The notes under the pieces are model-generated. The model saw only the letters and a program-made list of their open reading frames with translations. It was not told the origin of the DNA and made no database searches. DNA of 64,000 nt from Pseudomonas fluorescens (GTDB lineage Bacteria > Pseudomonadota > Gammaproteobacteria > Pseudomonadales > Pseudomonadaceae). The DNA is taken from NCBI RefSeq assembly GCF_902497895.1, contig NZ_CABVHQ010000018.1, forward strand, positions 32,003-96,002. Reading direction: 5' to 3'. A program made the translations under genes and the position numbers. Below are positions 35,351 through 43,378 of the stretch, piece by piece (the stretch's first letter is position 1; every line of letters begins with the position of its first letter).

Positions 35351-36361
35351 CTACCTGTGACCTGCGCCGGTCAGCCATTGAGGGATGCGGCGTTCCAGGT
35401 AGTAAGCGGGATTACGCAAGGTTCCATCGACAAAACCGACATGCCCCCCCTTGGGCTGCAATTCGAATTGTGTGGTCGGCGACAGCTCGCTGGCCTGTGG
35501 CAAGCTGTGGGGGAATACGAAAGGATCGTCCGCGGCCTGGATAATCAAGGTCGGTGTGCGGATGGCGCCGAGAAAGTAGCGACTGGACGCGCGCCGGTAA
35601 TAGTCCTCTGCATCGACAAACCCGTTCAACGGTGCGGTGACCCGCCCGTCGAAATCCCAGAAGGTCCGCATATTCTCCAGCGAGCCAAGTTGGGCGAGGG
35701 TCGCCAAGCCTTCGTGGCGGCCGTCATGCTGGAATTGTCGCTGTTTGTCTTTGATATAGGCGAGCATCTGGCGCATGAAGTGCGCCTGATAAACCCGGGA
35801 AAAGCCCTGGCCGATCCGGTCGGCGCACTGGTCGAGACGAAAGGGCACCGAAACCGCCACCGCGCCCAGCAGTTCGCTGTTGTCGCCGGTTTCCCCCAGG
35901 TGTTTGAGCAGCACATTGCCACCCAACGAATAGCCCACCGCATACAAGGGTGCCAATGGTCGCTGGGCCCGCAGATGGCTGATGGCTGCCGCCAGGTCTT
36001 CACTGGCACCGGAGTGATAACTGCGCGCCAGCAGGTTGGGTTCGCCGGAGCAGCCGCGCCAGTTCAGCGCCACACTGCCCCAGCCCTGAGCCGCCAGGGC
36101 TTTTTGCAGTCCGGCCACATAGGGTGAATTCGAGGAACCGGTCAGCCCATGCAATACCAGCACCAACGGTGCATCGGGGCTATGGGGGCCATGCCAATCC
36201 AGATCGAGGAAGTCGCCATCTTCCAGCCACAGTCGTTCACGTTGACGATCAATGTGAGTTGTTTTACGCCACAGAGGTCCCCACAAGGTTTGCAGGTGCG
36301 GGTTGCCCAAGCCCAAGGCAGGGGTGAAAGGCGCGAGTGGCTGGATAGAAGGCTGGGGCAC
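35351..36361 (-). CDS. YheT-family alpha/beta hydrolase
   Basis: The 336-residue hydrolase is of the YheT/ABHD1 type, often annotated as a putative esterase. Its N-terminus has FTPALGLGNPHLQTLW, a family mark. The catalytic serine is in GYSLGGN, the acid in AADDPF and the histidine in GGHVGF; LVLHGLTGSSNS forms the oxyanion region. The start is GTG 36361, because no in-frame ATG is near. The substrate is unknown. Confidence 0.87.
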   Translation of the reverse strand: MPQPSIQPLAPFTPALGLGNPHLQTLWGPLWRKTTHIDRQRERLWLEDGDFLDLDWHGPHSPDAPLVLVLHGLTGSSNSPYVAGLQKALAAQGWGSVALNWRGCSGEPNLLARSYHSGASEDLAAAISHLRAQRPLAPLYAVGYSLGGNVLLKHLGETGDNSELLGAVAVSVPFRLDQCADRIGQGFSRVYQAHFMRQMLAYIKDKQRQFQHDGRHEGLATLAQLGSLENMRTFWDFDGRVTAPLNGFVDAEDYYRRASSRYFLGAIRTPTLIIQAADDPFVFPHSLPQASELSPTTQFELQPKGGHVGFVDGTLRNPAYYLERRIPQWLTGAGHR

Positions 36362-36438
36362 ATCAAGCCTCGAAAGTGCGATTCAGAAAGGCGGCCGCGC
36401 TCAATGGGTCCGAGTGCAGCCGCCCTCACTGGAAAATC

Positions 36439-37932
36439 CTAACTTGCCACAAACTCGCTGGTCACGCGACACATGGACTGCTCCGCAGGTTTGACGGGAT
36501 CAGGTAATGCCTGTTGCTCCACTGTCGGCCCCAGGGTCACAACGGTCCATTGGTCAGCGCCGAAGTGTTTGTTTAGTGCTGTTCTGATGTCTTCGATGGT
36601 GAGTTGCTGGGCCTGTTGCACAGAAAAATCGAGGTCCAATGGCAAATTATTGAGGCTGATATCGACGAGCCGGGAGAGAATCTGCGCGTTGCTGGCACTG
36701 TCTAGCGGGCTGCTGCCGGCCAGTATGCGTTTTACATCGTCCAGCTCTTGCCCGGTCGGCCCGGTAGCCAGGTAGTCGCGAAACATATCCTGGATAAGCT
36801 TCAGGGTCCCGGTGCCGAACTCCGGGCGCGTCTGCACGTAGATATTGAATGGGCCGCGGCCCTGCCAGGCGATATTTCCCATTGCAACACCGTAGGTCAG
36901 ACCGCGTTGTTCACGCAGTTCATTCATCAACCGTGAGTTGCTCCCACCGCCACCGAAAATCATGCTCGCCACCTGCAATGCCACATAGTCTGGATGCTGT
37001 CGCGTGACACCCAGCTGAGTGAGCATGAGGTGGGTCTGGCTCAAGGGACGTTCGATATGTTGCAAGCCTGGCGGATTTTCCTGGCGGGCTACTTCTGCAA
37101 CGGGTTCAACGGCCGGCCCTTGGGGCAAAGCTTTGGCGATCTGCAGGCTGATGCTCTGGGCCTCTTCCAGGGAAAGGTCGCCAACCAAGGTGATAAGCAC
37201 ATTGCCAGCGGCGTAGAACTTGTTGTGAAAAGCTTGCAGTTGTTCGCGAGTTATCGACGCCAGACTGGATGTCGTTCCATGCACCGGCTGTGCGTAGGCA
37301 TGTCCGGCAAATAGGGTTTCATACATGGTTTGCGAGACCTGTGCGGAGGTGGCTTGCCCCTGCTGTTCAAGGATGCCGAGCAATTCGGCCTTGACGCGGG
37401 TCATGGCGTCTTCGGCGAGCAAAGGTTTGCCCAGCATTTGGGCAAATAACTGCAATGCCGGTTCACGCTTGTCCGTGGCGTTGAGGCTGCGCAAAGAGAG
37501 CTGCGTTCGATCTCTATCGATACCGGTGCCTAGCTTTGCGCCGAGACTATCGAAGGTTTCCAAAATGACCGCCAAGTCCTTGCCCTCCACACCTTCATTG
37601 AGCAGGCTCAGGGTCATGGCTGCCAGTCCAGGGTGCTGCTGGTCTTGGGCACTGCCCGCGGCAAAATTCACATGCAGGTCAAACATCGGCAGCTCCGATG
37701 TCTGGATGAACAGCACTTTGCTACCCGTCAGGGTTTTCCAACCCTTGATCTGCAATGGGCGCTGACGGATCGCGCGATCGTCGAGCTCGGCCAGCGATTG
37801 CAGGGGCGCGACCGTTCGTGGTGGCGACGATTGTGTTTGCGCGGCGGCCAGGACCTGGCGGGTCAGCAGCACAGTGAAAAGCACCAGCCATAGTGTGATG
37901 GTTGCACCGTAGGGGTGTCTGAACTTATCCAT
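36439..37932 (-). CDS. M16 peptidase-family subunit without zinc motif (second pair)
   Basis: This 497-residue protein has a signal peptide (about 1-30). It is an M16B-like fold in which the HxxEH zinc motif is missing (the matching region reads AMTLSLLNEGVEG). The C-terminal half keeps the RGLTYGVAMG and LATGPTGQELD blocks. Such inactive partners shape the chamber of the active subunit. The start overlaps the stop of the active subunit by 8 nt. The gene has more A/T in third codon positions than the similar gene at 40193, which hints at a different history. Confidence 0.85.
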   Translation of the reverse strand: MDKFRHPYGATITLWLVLFTVLLTRQVLAAAQTQSSPPRTVAPLQSLAELDDRAIRQRPLQIKGWKTLTGSKVLFIQTSELPMFDLHVNFAAGSAQDQQHPGLAAMTLSLLNEGVEGKDLAVILETFDSLGAKLGTGIDRDRTQLSLRSLNATDKREPALQLFAQMLGKPLLAEDAMTRVKAELLGILEQQGQATSAQVSQTMYETLFAGHAYAQPVHGTTSSLASITREQLQAFHNKFYAAGNVLITLVGDLSLEEAQSISLQIAKALPQGPAVEPVAEVARQENPPGLQHIERPLSQTHLMLTQLGVTRQHPDYVALQVASMIFGGGGSNSRLMNELREQRGLTYGVAMGNIAWQGRGPFNIYVQTRPEFGTGTLKLIQDMFRDYLATGPTGQELDDVKRILAGSSPLDSASNAQILSRLVDISLNNLPLDLDFSVQQAQQLTIEDIRTALNKHFGADQWTVVTLGPTVEQQALPDPVKPAEQSMCRVTSEFVAS

Positions 37933-39268
37933 TGTTCTTCTCCGGTAGAACGTTAACGACGCTCAGGCGTTGACGAGTCAGGTAGGTGCTTGCAGCGTGC
38001 TGGATGTCCTGGGGTGTCACCTTGTTGAACTCTTCGGTTTCCTGTTCCATCAGGCGCCACGACAGACCAATGCTTTCCAGCGTGCCCAGGGTGTGTGCCT
38101 GGTGTTCGATCGAGTCACCCGCGTAAATCTGATTGGCTATCAGTGTTGTTCGCGCGCGCTCCAGTTCAGCGGCCTCAGGTGGCGTCGTTTTCAGTTCGTC
38201 GAGGAGCTGCCATAAACGGTTTTCTGCGTCGGTAAGGGTGATCGTCTGTTTGAGGTCGAGTTCGGTGCTCAGGATGAACAGTGAATCGCCGCGATTGAAT
38301 GCGTCGTACTCGGAGCTGACTTCGGAGAACAGTTGTTCGGTGAATTGCAGGCGCTTTCTGATGCGTGCGCTGTTGGACCCTGCGAGCAGGGTGTCGAGCA
38401 GGCGCAGCGCATACACCGAGCGGCGGTTCTCGGCCGTTGTCAGGCTCGGGACATTGAAGCTCATGATCAGTCGCGGGGTGTGCACTGCAAGCTGTAGGGT
38501 GATTTTTCGTTCGCCAGGCTCGGCCAACTCCAGAGGTGCCATGACTGGAGGAATGTCTCGCCTGGGAATCGGGCCGAAATAGCGCTGAGCCAGCCCCTTT
38601 ACCTGTTCGACCGAGACATCGCCAACGACGACCAGCGTGGCGTTGTTCGGTGCATACCAGGCCTGATACCACGCCCGTAGTTGCGCGGCATTCATGCGGC
38701 GTAAATCGTGCAGCCAGCCAATAGTGGGGCTGGCATAACTGCTGGCCGGGTAAGCGATGCTGAGGAGCCGTTCATGGGTGAGCGACCGAGGGTCGTCATC
38801 GACTTGACTGCTGCGTTCCTCCTTGATGACTTCCAGTTCAGTGCTGAAGTCATCGTCAGCCAGGCGCGCAGTGGTGATGATGTCTGCCATCAGCTCAAAG
38901 GCTACGCCAAGGCGCCCCGGCGTCATGGTCTGGTGATAGGTGGTGACGTCCGCCCCGGTAAAGGCGTTTTCGCGGGCGCCGAGGCGCTCAAGCGTAGTTG
39001 CATAGGCACCTGCGCAGGCCTTGCTGCTGCCTTTGAAGAGCATGTGTTCGAGAGCGTGGGACAGGCCGGACTGGCCCGGATGCTCATGGCTGGAACCCAC
39101 TTTGACCCATAGCTGGGAACTCACGACGGGGGCGCGATGGTCTTGGCGCACGACCACTTTCAGGCCGTTATCCAATGTAAATTCGTGGGTGGTTTGCGGG
39201 GACGCGGCGACTGCCATGAGCGGCAATAGCCCAATGCAGAGCAGCATCCTGCTGCAGGAAATGTTCAT
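37925..39268 (-). CDS. M16 zinc peptidase, catalytic subunit (second pair)
   Basis: This 447-residue exported peptidase (signal peptide about 1-22) has the inverted zinc motif HALEH in LSHALEHMLFKGS and the downstream glutamate in EVIKEERSS. It is therefore predicted to be active. The layout mirrors the gene at 41676: same order, same overlap with the inactive partner. It appears to be an extra copy next to the conserved pair. The substrate is unknown; M16 pairs commonly cut peptides or processed precursors in the periplasm. Confidence 0.87.
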   Translation of the reverse strand: MNISCSRMLLCIGLLPLMAVAASPQTTHEFTLDNGLKVVVRQDHRAPVVSSQLWVKVGSSHEHPGQSGLSHALEHMLFKGSSKACAGAYATTLERLGARENAFTGADVTTYHQTMTPGRLGVAFELMADIITTARLADDDFSTELEVIKEERSSQVDDDPRSLTHERLLSIAYPASSYASPTIGWLHDLRRMNAAQLRAWYQAWYAPNNATLVVVGDVSVEQVKGLAQRYFGPIPRRDIPPVMAPLELAEPGERKITLQLAVHTPRLIMSFNVPSLTTAENRRSVYALRLLDTLLAGSNSARIRKRLQFTEQLFSEVSSEYDAFNRGDSLFILSTELDLKQTITLTDAENRLWQLLDELKTTPPEAAELERARTTLIANQIYAGDSIEHQAHTLGTLESIGLSWRLMEQETEEFNKVTPQDIQHAASTYLTRQRLSVVNVLPEKNNG

Positions 39269-39282
39269 CCGTTGTACATCCT

Positions 39283-39314
39283 CAGTGGCTTACGGGAAAT
39301 TCCGTAAACCACTG
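39283..39314. promoter_or_regulatory. 13-bp inverted repeat, possible operator of the M16 pair
   Basis: CAGTGGCTTACGG (39283-39295) and CCGTAAACCACTG (39302-39314) match at 12 of 13 paired positions with a 6-bp spacer. It starts 15 bp upstream of the M16 start codon, so it could be a repressor site or a leader hairpin. Confidence 0.5.
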
Positions 39315-39523
39315 TGGGTCATTCAACGAAGGGGTTGGTGGTAACTATATGTAGTGACCGCCTGTCACGACCTGAAGTCATCATGAGGGGCCGGGCAGCC
39401 AGTCTGTGCCCGGCCGTTATCGACCATCGTCAGGCGCGCTGCGCTGCTATGCAGATGGCGGTTGGTTGCTGTCCATAGGAAAGACACGCACAACAGTGGC
39501 CCGTTCACGGGTGAGGTTGTTTG

Positions 39524-39563
39524 AAAAAAGCCGTAATGGCTGGACAGGCTGTTGACCTGTCCA
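39524..39563 (-). terminator. Terminator after rsmD
   Basis: On the minus strand a CTGGACAGG...CCTGTCCAG stem is followed by AGCCATTACGGCTTTTTT, itself a short stem with a T-run. It lies 10 bp beyond the rsmD stop. Confidence 0.75.
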
Positions 39564-39572
39564 GATCTCTTT

Positions 39573-40193
39573 TTAAGAGTTTGTTTCAGTGTTGCGTTGC
39601 CACAATGCATAGTAGACCCGCCCGGATTTCTGCTCCCGGTGCAGGCGCCAGCTGGCCGGAAGGCCGAGGGTCGAGGGCGCGGATTCGCTTTCGGTGTAGA
39701 TCCAGGCGTTGTCAGCCAGCCACTGGCGCTCTTCGAGCAGCGCACAGACGACGGGCAGCAGGTTCTGGTTGAATGGCGGATCGAGAAAAACCAGGTCGAA
39801 CGCGATCGCCGGCTGGCTTTCCAGGTACCGCAAGGCGTCGGCGGTCTGCACCTGGCCGGTGGTACAGCGCAGGGTGCCCAGGTGCTCGCGCAGGCTGGAC
39901 ACGGCGATGTTGCTGCTGTCCAGCGCCTGGCCCATGGCAGCGCCACGGGACAGGGCTTCGAGGAACAACGCGCCACTGCCAGCGAACGGGTCGAGTACTT
40001 TGGCCCCGGCCACGTACGGCGCGAGCCAGTTGAACAGGGTTTCCCGGACCCGGTCCGGCGTCGGGCGCAGGCCTGGGGCGTCGGGGAAGCTCAGGCGACG
40101 ACTACGCCATTCGCCGCCGATGATGCGCAATTGGTTAACGCCGTTATGGACGTTGTGAAGCGGTTTTTTGCTGGGACGCGATGGGCTGGCCAT
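39573..40193 (-). CDS. rsmD: 16S rRNA (guanine966-N2)-methyltransferase
   Basis: RsmD methylates G966 of 16S rRNA. The 206-residue product has RIIGGEWRSRRL, RPTPDRVRETLFNWL, SAM motif I (VLDPFAGSGALFLEALSRGA) and the catalytic DPPF (FLDPPFNQN). The start overlaps the stop of the upstream M16 gene (TAATG), so the M16 pair and rsmD form one operon, which is the conserved Pseudomonas arrangement. Confidence 0.95.
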   Translation of the reverse strand: MASPSRPSKKPLHNVHNGVNQLRIIGGEWRSRRLSFPDAPGLRPTPDRVRETLFNWLAPYVAGAKVLDPFAGSGALFLEALSRGAAMGQALDSSNIAVSSLREHLGTLRCTTGQVQTADALRYLESQPAIAFDLVFLDPPFNQNLLPVVCALLEERQWLADNAWIYTESESAPSTLGLPASWRLHREQKSGRVYYALWQRNTETNS

Positions 40194-41683
40194 TAATGCT
40201 CCGGAACCCCGAGCGGCTGCTCGGCGGGTTTATCAGTAGGGGCCGGTAACGGCTTTTGTGGCACGGTTGGACCAGCGCTGACGATGACCATCTTGTCGGT
40301 GCTCAGGTGGTTGTTCAGTGCGGTCTTGACCTGCTCGACGGTCAGGTTCTGGGACTGCTGCATGAAGTCTTCAAGATAGCTGAGTGGCAGGTTATAGAAC
40401 CCCATGGCACCCAGTTGCCCGACGATATCGGCGTTGCTGGCGGTGGACAGCGGAAAGCTGCCGGCCAGTTCACGCTTGGCGTCGTCCAGTTCTTTCTGGG
40501 TCGGACCGGTTTTCAGGTAATCGGCCAGAACGTCCTGAACCAGTTTCAGCGTGCCTTCGCTCATCTCGGCGCGGGTCTGCAGGTTGATCATGAACGGCCC
40601 GCGAGCCTGCATCGGGGTGAAACCGGAGTATACGCCGTAAGTCAGGCCACGCTTCTCGCGGACTTCACTCATCAGCCGCGTACCGAAACCGCCACCGCCG
40701 AGGATCTGGTTGCCCAGGGACAATGCCGCGTAGTCCGGATCATCACGGTCGATGCCCAGTTGCGCAAGCATCAGGTTAGTCTGATTGGACGGGAACTCGA
40801 TATGGCCGATGCTGGCCTTGGGCTCAACCGGCGGTTCGATTTTCGCCAGCGCCGGGCCTTTGGGCAGTGCAGCGGAGACTTGTGTAGCAATGGCCTCGGC
40901 TTCGCTGCGCGACAGGTCGCCAACCAGCGCGATCACCACATTGCCGGCGGCATAGGCCTTGGCGTGGAATGCCTGCAACTGAGCGAGGCTGATGGGCGGA
41001 ACGCTTTTCGCGGTGCCATCGCTGGAGTGGGCGTAAGGATGATCGCCGTAAAGACGATTCATCAGCTCAAGGCTCGCCAGTTTGCCAGGACTTTGCTTCT
41101 GGTATTCGAAACCGGCGAGCATCTGGTTCTTGATTCGCGCCAGCGAGTCGTCCGGGAAGGTCGGTTTACCCACCACTTCAGCAAACAGCTTCAAGGCCGG
41201 TTCGCGTTTATCCGCCGCGCTCAGGCTGCGCAGCGAGGCGACGGCCATGTCTTTAAAAGCGCCATTGCCGAAATCGGCACCGAGGCCTTCGAAACCTTCG
41301 GCGATCCCGCCGACATCTTTGCCGGCGATGCCCTCGTTGAGCATGGAGTTGGTCAGCAATGCCAGACCGGGCGCAGTGCCATCCTGGCTGCTGCCGGCAG
41401 CAAAGGTCAGGCGCATGTCGAACATCGGCAGTTCACGGGCTTCAACGAACAGCACCTTGGCGCCTTCGGCGGTGTTCCAGGTCTGTACATCCAGGGCCCG
41501 GCGGCCAGGCGCCTTGCCGTCCAGTTCGGCCAGGGATTGCAGCTTCTTGCTGGCCTTGGCCTTATCCAGCGCCTGGCTGGCATCGGATTCACTGGGGCGG
41601 CTGAGGTAGAAACCCAGCGAGCCAATCAGTGCGACGAGCACCAGGCCGATCAGGGCCAGGCGTGATTTTTTGCGCTCACTCAT
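40193..41683 (-). CDS. M16 peptidase-family subunit without zinc motif (conserved pair)
   Basis: This 496-residue protein has an N-terminal membrane anchor (about 10-28, LALIGLVLVALIGSLGFYL) and an M16 fold that lacks HxxEH (the region reads ALLTNSMLNEGIAGKD). RGLTYGVYSGF and the C-terminal barrel are present. ATG 41683 is chosen for its GAGGAG ribosome site. It overlaps the active subunit's stop by 8 nt and the rsmD start by 1 nt. Together with the active subunit it is the conserved pair next to ftsY in pseudomonads. Confidence 0.88.
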   Translation of the reverse strand: MSERKKSRLALIGLVLVALIGSLGFYLSRPSESDASQALDKAKASKKLQSLAELDGKAPGRRALDVQTWNTAEGAKVLFVEARELPMFDMRLTFAAGSSQDGTAPGLALLTNSMLNEGIAGKDVGGIAEGFEGLGADFGNGAFKDMAVASLRSLSAADKREPALKLFAEVVGKPTFPDDSLARIKNQMLAGFEYQKQSPGKLASLELMNRLYGDHPYAHSSDGTAKSVPPISLAQLQAFHAKAYAAGNVVIALVGDLSRSEAEAIATQVSAALPKGPALAKIEPPVEPKASIGHIEFPSNQTNLMLAQLGIDRDDPDYAALSLGNQILGGGGFGTRLMSEVREKRGLTYGVYSGFTPMQARGPFMINLQTRAEMSEGTLKLVQDVLADYLKTGPTQKELDDAKRELAGSFPLSTASNADIVGQLGAMGFYNLPLSYLEDFMQQSQNLTVEQVKTALNNHLSTDKMVIVSAGPTVPQKPLPAPTDKPAEQPLGVPEH

Positions 41684-43031
41684 GGGCGGTCTCCTCGGGC
41701 AATACATGCGCAACGCTGAGACGTTCGCGGGTGAAATAGGTGCGGGCGGCGTTCTGGATGTCTTGCGGGGTCACGCTTTGCAGCTCGTCGAGCTCGCTGT
41801 CCATCAGTTTCCAGGACAGACCGACGGTTTCCAGCTGGCCGATGGCGGTGGCCTGGCTGGTGATCGAATCACGTTCGTAGACCAGGCCGGCGATCACCTG
41901 TGCGCGCACGCGTTCCAGCTCTTCGGCCGTCGGCGCGGTGGTTTTCAACTGCTCGAGCAGGCGCCACAGACCGGCTTCGGCCTGGGCCATGGTTTTGTTT
42001 TTCTGCGAGTTGGGTGTCGCGGAGAGCGTGAACAGACTGTCACCGCGGGTGTAGGCGTCGTAATTCGACGAACCGCCGGAGACCAGCTCTTCGCCACGCT
42101 CCAGCTGGGTCGGGATGCGTGCACTGTAACCGCCGTCGAGCAGGGCGGAAATCAGCCGCAAGGCATTCACCGAGCGTTTGTCTACTGCTGTCGCAATGCT
42201 TGGCACGTTGAAGCCGAGCATCAGGCTTGGCAGTTGGGTCTTCACGTGCAGAGTGATCTGGCGTTCGCCGGGCTCGGCCAGTTCCATCGGGATCTTCGCC
42301 GGCGGTATGGCGCGCTTGGCGATCGGGCCAAAGTAGCGCTGAGCCAGGGCCTTGACCTCATCCGGTGTGACGTCGCCGACCACCACCAGCGTGGCATTGT
42401 TCGGGACATACCAGGACGTGTACCAGTTGCGCAGCTCCTCGACCTTCATCCGGTCCAGGTCGGCCATCCAGCCGATGGTCGGCGTGTGGTAGCCGCTCGC
42501 CGGATAGGCCATGGCCTTGAAGCGCTCGTAGGCCTTGGACATGGGTTTGTCGTCGGTGCGCAGGCGGCGCTCTTCCTTGATCACTTCGATCTCGCGGCTG
42601 AACTCGTCGGCCGGCAGGCGCAGGCTGGCCATGCGGTCGGCTTCCAGCTCGAAGGCCACCGCCAGACGGTCGCGGGCCAGTACCTGGTAGTAGGCGGTGA
42701 AGTCGTCGCTGGTGAAGGCGTTCTCTTCGGCGCCCAGATCGCGCAGGATCAACGAGGCTTCACCTGGGCCGACTTTCTCGCTGCCCTTGAACATCATGTG
42801 CTCCAGAGCGTGGGACAAACCGGTCTGGCCCGGGGTTTCATAGCTGGAGCCGACCTTGTACCAGACCTGCGAAACCACCACAGGGGCGCGATGGTCTTCG
42901 CGCACGACCACTTTAAGGCCGTTGTCGAGAGTGAACTCATGGGTGGGTTGTGGATCGGCAGCCAAGGCTGAAAGGGGCAGACAAACTGTGCTGAACAGCA
43001 GGCCTGCGGCGCGGCGGGCTAGAGCATTCAT
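41676..43031 (-). CDS. M16 zinc peptidase, catalytic subunit (conserved pair)
   Basis: This 451-residue exported peptidase (signal peptide about 1-24, ending ALAA) has HALEH in LSHALEHMMFKGS and the third ligand in EVIKEERRL. The second half contains AYPASGYHTPTIGW and WYVPNNATLVVVGDV. It is the first gene of an M16-M16-rsmD operon, divergent from ftsY. The physiological substrate is not known. Confidence 0.9.
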   Translation of the reverse strand: MNALARRAAGLLFSTVCLPLSALAADPQPTHEFTLDNGLKVVVREDHRAPVVVSQVWYKVGSSYETPGQTGLSHALEHMMFKGSEKVGPGEASLILRDLGAEENAFTSDDFTAYYQVLARDRLAVAFELEADRMASLRLPADEFSREIEVIKEERRLRTDDKPMSKAYERFKAMAYPASGYHTPTIGWMADLDRMKVEELRNWYTSWYVPNNATLVVVGDVTPDEVKALAQRYFGPIAKRAIPPAKIPMELAEPGERQITLHVKTQLPSLMLGFNVPSIATAVDKRSVNALRLISALLDGGYSARIPTQLERGEELVSGGSSNYDAYTRGDSLFTLSATPNSQKNKTMAQAEAGLWRLLEQLKTTAPTAEELERVRAQVIAGLVYERDSITSQATAIGQLETVGLSWKLMDSELDELQSVTPQDIQNAARTYFTRERLSVAHVLPEETAHE

Positions 43032-43378
43032 TCGTTTTTAAACCTGTTGGGCTGCCCGCGTGGTCTTAGCGTCGGCGGGCGAGAGGGTGCTAGGATACTG
43101 ATCGATTTTACTGGCGGCCACGCCTATCAGGCCTTTGATCGGTCAGCAGGTTGTATGAGTTTCCGGCAGAAGCTTTGAGTTTGTCAGCTAAACTCTGGGT
43201 TTTCGCCGACGATGCCGTTCCAGTCCTTAGTATTTAGTCGACCTTTGAGGTGCCGATCAGCACCTCGACAAAATGTTGCGCGTGAACAAGCTGGGTAAAA
43301 AACAGTCTGTTCTGCAGCGAATATTTATTTGCCGAGGCGCCACATTGGCGCGTCGCTACCTTGAGATAGCCGTCATCC
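43032..43378. promoter_or_regulatory. Divergent M16/ftsY intergenic region with a leader hairpin
   Basis: These 347 bp separate the divergent M16 operon and ftsY. A perfect 7-bp stem, GAGGTGC/GCACCTC, with a 6-nt loop lies at 43247-43266, about 110 bp before ftsY. An AT-rich patch (GAATATTTATTTG, 43319-43331) lies closer to ftsY. Promoters must be here, but I cannot place them with confidence. Confidence 0.5.

Larger units (their letters stand above)
39269..39572. other. Intergenic region between the M16 pair and rsmD
   Basis: This 304-bp gap holds a 13-bp dyad near the M16 start and a terminator for rsmD near its right edge, both listed separately. A short GC-rich dyad (GGCCGGGCA...TGCCCGGCC, 39390-39416) lies in the middle. 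No coding sequence with convincing character is seen. Confidence 0.6.

Noticed and set aside
39365..39976. 203-codon minus-strand frame overlapping rsmD
   Set aside because: It is rsmD read in another frame, with Pro/Ser/Arg-rich product. The real gene has SAM and DPPF motifs.
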